Below, one piece after another: positions 58,167 to 64,000 of a DNA stretch of 64,000 nt (positions are counted from its first letter, which is position 1; each line of letters begins with the position of its first letter). Made by a program: the position numbers and the translations under genes. The notes beneath the pieces were generated by a model that was given only the letters and a program-made list of their open reading frames with translations, was not told where the DNA came from and did not search any database. Source of the DNA: Selaginella moellendorffii (lineage: Eukaryota > Streptophyta > Lycopodiopsida > Selaginellales > Selaginellaceae); assembly GCF_000143415.4 (NCBI RefSeq), contig NW_003314281.1:962096-1026095 (forward strand). The letters run 5' to 3'.

Positions 58167-60102
58167 GATTGCTTCTTGAATTGTTCTTTTTTGTTACTTA
58201 TAATAATCTTTACATTCTATAAATATGCCAAACTAAAAACACTTTCCATAAATACCTAGTGGGACTGAACAAAACCAACACAAAAGGGTATGATAGTGAG
58301 ATTGTTTTGGCAAACATGGTAAATTATCATTTAACAAGTATTGAGGGATTAATCTTAATACCACAAGGGTTCCTAACACTAGCATGAGTTTTTCAAACTA
58401 GATCAAATACCCTTCACTAATAGCATTTAAGAATTATGTCCTTATATTCTTTTGGCCAAGTGTATATGTAAAGATTAGGTTTTTAAGTGGAGACTAAAAA
58501 GAGTTCAACAATACTGACTTCTTGCCATTATGGAAATAAAGAAAGAATATCTAAAAAGACTAACCTATAAATAACTTTTAATTTTTATAATTATGTTTAT
58601 GACATTCTCCCTCTCATTAGGGAAAATTGATGTCTTGCACTTCTTTATCCAATTGGGTTTATTAGAGTTTTTTTTAGAAAGTCTAAATTTAGAAGTTTAC
58701 ATCCAAGTTAATGATTTAAAGATGGGATACTCATGGATTGTAATAGCTCTTAAAATCCTTTATTCAGTTGAAAATTATGGATTTAATATTGGTTTGAGCA
58801 TTTGGATTCACCAAAATTCCATAGATGACCATTGTGTTTTGGGTTTTATTTTTGTTGTGGTTATTAGCAATTACATGTATAGATTAAAGGTCTTGTAGAA
58901 GTTTTATATTCTTGCGTATTACCTATTACTTTGCTTAGGTAATATACTAATTATAAATAGCATATGGACAATTCATTTAGGACTGAATCTAGTCTGTCTA
59001 TTCCTATATATAAGTAGAGAGCAAATAAGTTTTAAAGATTTAATTTAAATTGGTTCAATTAGTATGAAGATGCATATTTCAAATCAAACAAGTCAAAGTT
59101 ATAAATTACTTTTATCAATGCTATTAAAAATATTTAAAAAAGTTATTGTTATATAAATTTGATAATGTTTCTATATATTTCTTAAAATTTAATAAATCTG
59201 CATAAATAAATTTTAATTAAAGATTGAGTTGATTATTTCAATATTATCAATTATTTCAATGATAGTAATATAACATTTATAGGAAGTTTTAGATTATTTT
59301 AATATTTATCTGTCTTTTTATTTATAATAGCAATAAAAATTAATTATATTTGGAATTTTAATAAATAATATAAGCTTATAAAATTATTATTTTTATATTT
59401 TAGATTTTAAGAATTATATATATATATAGAATTTATTTATTACACTTTTTAAATAACTTTTTATTACCTTATGAAAATTTAGAATAATAATTAATATTCC
59501 ATAATTATGACTATTTATATGATTTATAGTTCTTTTTTTATTTTTAGCCATCAATTTTTATTTCATAATCTTAAATACATGAAGTATATTTAAAATAGAT
59601 TAATACATTTATTTTAGAAATATTGTTTACTAATTATTTTTTAGTAATTTTATTATAAAACTTTGTTACCTCTAAACTTTCCATATAAGGATATTTATAT
59701 CTATCAAGTTTGTGATTATGATGTTATATACTAGAATTTGCATAGTGGGATTTAATAGTCATCAGATTAGTTTTAATCCTAACCATTCAGATTTATATAT
59801 AAACTAGGGTTTTTGAGCTTATTAATATATACATTTCTGTATTTCATTTCCATATTCTAGACACTTATATTAGTGAAAATGAGGGGCAATTTTGATTGTC
59901 CATAAAGAGTACTTGGATTTGGGATTTTGGTTTAAATCTAGCTTTTGTAATCTCTCTTTCCTTATAGTTTTTTCAATTTCTTCTTTTTTGTTTTTTTTCT
60001 TTTTTGTATGGCAGGTAATAACTTCCTCTTCTAACTTTTGAGCAGTAATTGGTGCAGTTGCGTGATGTTATGTGATTACAGTTGAACAAATAAACTTAGT
60101 TG

Positions 60103-60344
60103 ATGGCAACATTTACAACACATGGTACAACTCTTATTGTTTTTACTGCCAATCCTTGTGTCCAACCAGAGTTCTTCTATAGGAATCCTGGGGATGATAT
60201 GTACCATTATTTCAATCACTTTAAGATGATTGCTACATATTATTTTTGGAATGATGTTCAGTGTTTGTGTCAGTTTTTCACATGTTTTCAAAGAATGTCA
60301 CTGCAATGGTATAATGGTTTGAGCGTAACCATTTGTAGGGATTG
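60103..60344 (+). mobile_element. Retrotransposon gag fragment
   Basis: The reading contains FFYRNPGDDMYHYFNHFKMI, then FWNDVQCLCQFF and LQWYNGL. This is the F..I......W.........L...A..WY..L pattern of the retrotransposon gag domain of plant Ty3-type elements. Similarity seems to continue in broken frames to about 60450. No protease, reverse transcriptase or LTR is visible, so this is a decayed piece. Confidence 0.6.
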
Positions 60345-61155
60345 AAGTATTCTCCTAGATATCTTCAAACATGCATTTAGACATGTCGATGATTGTGATG
60401 ATACTTTTTAATAATTATATTGTTTTTGTCAAAGGCCATCTAAGTCAATGATGTAATTTAGCATTCTTTTCTAAAGCCTCTTACTTTATGTAAAGATAAA
60501 TATGTTGGAGCGAATCAAGTTGGGAATGTTGTGACTAGCGCTTCATTAAGATCTTGTAGAACTTATATATGCACTTATTCTAGCCATCCTTAATGATGCT
60601 CTTTGTTTGGCACAACATTATAAAATATCACATCTTCCACTTCTTGCTACACATTCTTTAACTCCATTTTTTATGGGAGATGATTCTATTTTAATGGAGG
60701 TTGATGTTGTTACTGCCCAAGTTCAAAGATAAGGGCAAAGACATGGTTATGACTGTAATATCCACTATTAAGCTCTATTTCGTTAAAGTGGGAATTGTCA
60801 TTATCCCACTTGTAAAATAAGGTTTCCAAACCTTTATATAGTATATAAATATAACAAAATTCAACTGCATTGAGGCACATGCCATTTTATTTTAAACAAG
60901 GAAATGTCTACTCAATCACTTCTCCTCCCCCTGCCACTGCTTCACCTCTCTCTTCTCCTTGTCATCGTCGTCTAATTTCTTTCCATCCTTTTAATATTGG
61001 CTCAGTTGCTCCGAGTCTAGGTGGAGCCCAAGTCCCCATTCAATCTTTACTTTCCCCTTATTAATAAAACAACTTCGTAGACTTTCAATAACATGCTGTA
61101 ACACTTTTAGTATAATGCAAATCCTCTCAAAGAATTGTCTTTTAATATTAATACA

Positions 61156-61177
61156 ATGGCATGGAACCCCATGCCAT
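61156..61177. repeat. 22-bp palindrome copy 1 (3' flank of FCP1-like gene)
   Basis: Starts ATGGCATGG and ends CCATGCCAT; 9-bp arms around a 4-nt centre. It lies about 35 bp beyond the stop codon of the FCP1-like gene. Confidence 0.85.
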
Positions 61178-61211
61178 AATAAGTTACATTTTTAAATAAA
61201 TACATGCCATC

Positions 61212-64000
61212 TCAGACTGTTATTTTTTGCCTCCAACGCCTATACAATAATCTTGGAATTTCATCACTCTCCACACTATCAGGATTTAAACCCAATAGTA
61301 ATGCCATCTCTTCTCTAATACGTCCACGCTCATGTTCAGTGGTCGAAGAACCCATCCGGTTGAGCAGATTATGGAGATGCGGATAGTGCTTGGCTAGACA
61401 ATATACATGCCATAAATGATGACTGGTGTCTGTCCGATCAAATGGCTTCTGATATACCGTTCCATCTGCCATTTGGTTGATTTCTGCAGCCACCTCCTGG
61501 ACTGGCTGGTTCTCTATCACCATCGCTCCAAGCCGTTTTGCAAGGTCCCCCAGAACATACGGTTTCTTCTCCCTAGTTTCCATACTGCAAGAGATGGGGT
61601 GCACTGCATATGTGTGCGTATTCGCTGCAGTTTTAATCGGCGAGTCATCGATGATGAGGATTTCACTTGACCTAGCAGTCCGGTTCATCACTACAGCCTC
61701 TGGCTTGACGAAGATGGGCTTGTTACCCCTCATATGGACCATAGTCAAGCAATCCTCCTACGTTAGGAGAAAGTCAAATGGTAATATTACTCGCGTCTGA
61801 TCGTGCATCATTTGTAGCAACGTTAATGCATTGTGGCGCATCATGGATGTCCAAACTCCCAATTGCAAATTGAACCCGGCCCTCTGTTTTAAGTGTCGCA
61901 TGGTCATTATTAGATCCCGCAGTTTCTCCCGTGTGATTAATGTGAATCTGTCTCTTTTGACCAACTTGCGACCGCAAGCTTTGGAGGGTGCAGTGACATT
62001 CGAGGACGAGCCACGCTCATGGGAGAAAAGGACACCGTTCAGATAAAAAACGATACAGTACCTTCGCCGTGACTCTGAAATGAAATGCGTCAGCATAAAA
62101 AATGGTACAAGTCAATTTTACCATCTACAATATTAGCGAATGGTGCTCCCGATGGTCGTTGAGAGGGTTTTGGTCGAGGAAACGTGAAGGGCGGAAATAC
62201 TCTCCTCTGCAATGTGGGGTTAATTGCATCCGATGGCATGTGGGCACATGCCATTTCAGCTGTAGACTCTGGTACAACTAGCTCAACAGTGGCATGGGGT
62301 GGTTCCAATGGCGTGTGATCACACGCCATTTCAGCTGGTGCCTCCGTTGGCAAAGTGGACATGACCGAACAGGCAGCAGGGGCGGTGTAGGGAGGTTCCA
62401 ACGGCGCGTAGTCAGACGATTGGGCACATGTTGAGTCCGTTGGAAATGAGGATACGACCGGCTCGGTGGCTGGGGCGGCCTCATACGGGTCCAATGGCGC
62501 CTGGTCACCGTCAGTTGGATACGTGGACAAGATTGACTCAGTGGTATGCGCAGCATCAAGTGGAGCGTGGTCAGCTTGCTTGGCGTTGATATGGATAGTA
62601 GCCTCCACCAGCTCTGATGACTCTTGCAGGCAAGTAGAGTCCACTGGCGGATCCATATGCATGTCCAAATATCTCCCTTCGATTGAGATGGTATCCTCCC
62701 GTGCTACTAAAAACAAACTCATTAGCACATTGAATCGACTATACTGTATTTACCATCAACTGCTATTGAGGAACTAGGACCGATATCACTTGGGCGCACT
62801 GCTGATTCTGAAGGATTGGACATACGTTTCGACCCTTGCTTGGCACTATCCTTCCTCGACACTAAAGGCTAGAGTTTGTAAATTCAACTGAATAATCTCT
62901 ACTTACCATTTGCTCTGCGACCTACATGGACAATGTTAGAAATGGTAAAAGGTTAGGAATGGATGTACTATTATTTACCTGATGGTTTGTCTTGTATGAC
63001 CTTCCTCCGCTGCTCTTTGGCCACCTCAGGCTGGCCATCGTCGTCATCGTCGTCGTCGTCGTTATTGTGATCGTCACCATTGTGAGGACCATCCAAGTCC
63101 TCTTCGTCCTCCTCTTCTTTGTCCTCCTCTTCTTTGTCCTCCTCTTCGTCCTTCTGCTCTTCCTGCTCATTATCTTTCTTTAGCTCCTCATCCCCCTCCT
63201 ACATTTCTTCCATAGGCTGCTCAGGCTGGATGGCTTGTTCTTCCAGGACCATCTTGGGAAAATCATCTGGCCGAGTCTCCATCTCAAAATACAAGACATC
63301 CATAGCCTGTTTTAGTGCGTGACCGAGGACCGTATCCTCACCCGACTGTCTTAACATGGTTTCTGCACGTTCTTGCACCCTTTGAAGACGATGAGATGAG
63401 AAAAACATGGCCCTGACTTGAAAAGCATCCCTCATCCATTGTACCTCTCCATTGAGATTGGGGAAGGGGAGTCCGCCATAGGAATCTGAGTCAGGAGGTG
63501 GTGACTGCCTGCTTTCACTCAGCCCTTGATGTGCAATGAATGGCATGAGCACACACGCCATAACCGCAAGGCATTACCTATCATCTTTTCGTTGCCCTTC
63601 TTCCTTTTCGAATCAAACGCCTCTGATCCCGACGACTGTCCAACGTGCTTTTGCTTTTTATGACCACTGTCAGTTTGAGCTTGGCTGGTGCTTGCCTGTT
63701 TTGCCTTTGAAGAAGTGTCTCTTGCAAGGAATGGCATTAGACCACACGCCATTGCAAATATAATTTGTACCTCCTTTTTTCCTATTGCTTGTCTGTTTGT
63801 CCTTCTTCGACGTGCCACCAGTGCGCTTTTCAGTCCTCATGTCTGAATATTCACAACGATCTATAATCAAAATGGCGTGAGGCCTCACGTGACCTTACCT
63901 TGTGCAGGTTGTGAGCTCGGCCCAACATGGGTATCTTCAACAGTAGCTATTAACGCCGTTTCAGCATCTGGGGGTGGCCACGCTCCTGCATATAGAGCTT
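61212..64000 (-). CDS. FCP1/HAD-like domain protein, multi-exon, 5' end beyond window, two in-frame TAGs
   Basis: Minus-strand gene cut by the right edge. Seven introns (63861-63898, 63719-63770, 63525-63577, 62922-62978, 62862-62906, 62707-62753, 62075-62121) all fall after the first base of a codon. The N-terminal part is basic; an acidic Asp/Glu run (about 63190-63040) follows, then a 15-nt microexon (62907-62921), then ~25-31-residue repeats containing APL(D/E)P (about 62590-62220). The C-terminal half resembles the plant FCP1-like phosphatase family: IVFYLNGVLFSHE, LGVWTSMMRHNALTLL, GNKPIFVKPEAVV, LIIDDSPIKTAAN and VHPIS, ending RRWRQKITV-TGA. The usual DLNG/DxD nucleophile is Tyr (YLNG), so catalysis is unlikely. 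In-frame TAG codons occur at 63201-63199 and 61760-61758. It may be a pseudogene, or two more introns may be missed. No homologue by name is claimed. Confidence 0.6.
62233..62254. repeat. 22-bp palindrome copy 2 (coding exon)
   Basis: Perfect 10-bp arms, ATGGCATGTG and CACATGCCAT, around GG. Read on the minus strand it encodes MACAHMP within the FCP1-like protein. Confidence 0.9.
62308..62329. repeat. 22-bp palindrome copy 3 (coding exon)
   Basis: Perfect 11-bp arms, starting ATGGCGTGTGA. Read on the minus strand it encodes MACDHTP, in the same frame as copy 2. Confidence 0.92.
63540..63561. repeat. 22-bp palindrome copy 4 (inside intron 3)
   Basis: Starts ATGGCATGAGC and ends ACACGCCAT; three mismatches between 11-bp arms. 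It is centred in the 53-bp intron 63525-63577. Confidence 0.8.
63731..63752. repeat. 22-bp palindrome copy 5 (inside intron 2)
   Basis: Starts ATGGCATTAGA and ends CCACACGCCAT. Flanked by TTGCAAGGA and TTGCAAAT. It lies within the 52-bp intron 63719-63770. Confidence 0.8.
63872..63893. repeat. 22-bp palindrome copy 6 (inside intron 1)
   Basis: Starts ATGGCGTGAGG with the matching CCTCACG; the last four bases diverge. It fills most of the 38-bp intron 63861-63898. Confidence 0.75.

Larger units (their letters stand above)
55500..61100. other. A+T-rich, gene-free island
   Basis: Base composition changes abruptly by eye after about 55.5-55.7 kb, with long runs of A and T and very little GC until about 60.9-61.1 kb. 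No gene, splice pattern or conserved protein is visible apart from the gag fragment near 60.1 kb. Embedded features are an (AT)n tract, a 5S-derived inverted pair and the gag relic. The pattern fits old methylated transposon sequence that has lost C by deamination, but an assembly join cannot be excluded. Confidence 0.75.

Noticed and set aside
58593-58898. 101-codon ORF in the A+T-rich island
   Set aside because: Composition-driven hydrophobic translation with no conserved pattern.
63000-63183. CRISPR- or minisatellite-like GTC/CTC repeats
   Set aside because: They are codon repeats encoding the Asp/Glu-rich run of the minus-strand gene, not a spaced array.

Overview
The window looks like nuclear DNA of a lycophyte, most likely Selaginella moellendorffii or a close relative. 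This is inferred from plant-only gene families, very compact genes with introns of about 45-85 bp, and an intronless PPR protein beside other PPR genes. No rRNA operon, organellar gene cluster or bacterial operon is visible.

Layout, left to right. At 0.3-9.0 kb lie a katanin p80 gene (minus), an AAK1/NAK-type kinase (plus) and a DUF3754 membrane protein (plus) whose start codon is split by an intron. At 9.2-11.8 kb is a graveyard: a scrambled DUF3754 fragment and two frameshifted P-loop NTPase copies. A long gene-poor stretch with microsatellites and ABRE-like sites leads to an intronless RR-TZF CCCH protein (15.6-17.4 kb). At 19.2-29.7 kb come a PPR-SMR protein, a double-stranded RNA-binding protein, a DOG1-ankyrin fusion, a RINGv membrane protein and a bHLH factor. 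At 31.2-44.2 kb come an ABCI11-like chloroplast ATPase, a dirigent protein, a GT37 fucosyltransferase, a SURF1-like cytochrome oxidase assembly factor and the large Mediator subunit MED12. At 44.9-55.3 kb come an E-class PPR protein, an ankyrin-PGG membrane protein, a tandem duplication carrying an RPL12 relic plus an LRR receptor kinase (left copy dead, right copy intact and FLS2-like), and an intact tRNA-Val(AAC).

From about 55.5 kb to 61.1 kb the sequence becomes strikingly A+T-rich and gene-free. It contains a long (AT)n tract, an inverted pair of 5S-rRNA-derived elements (Cassandra-like) and a decayed retrotransposon gag. The last 3 kb (61.2-64.0 kb, minus, cut by the window edge) hold an unusual FCP1/HAD-like gene. 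All seven of its visible introns are phase 1, three of them contain a copy of a 22-bp palindrome, and further copies of the same palindrome lie in its coding exon and 3' flank. This is the most unusual signal in the window.

The functional genes are mostly unrelated housekeeping and regulatory genes. Several are divergent pairs that may share promoters: katanin/AAK1, DRB/DOG1-ANK, bHLH/ABCI11, SURF1/MED12 and PPR/ANK-PGG. Exon models were made by hand from GT-AG sites and protein-family conservation. Where exon lengths were summed, the total was a multiple of three.
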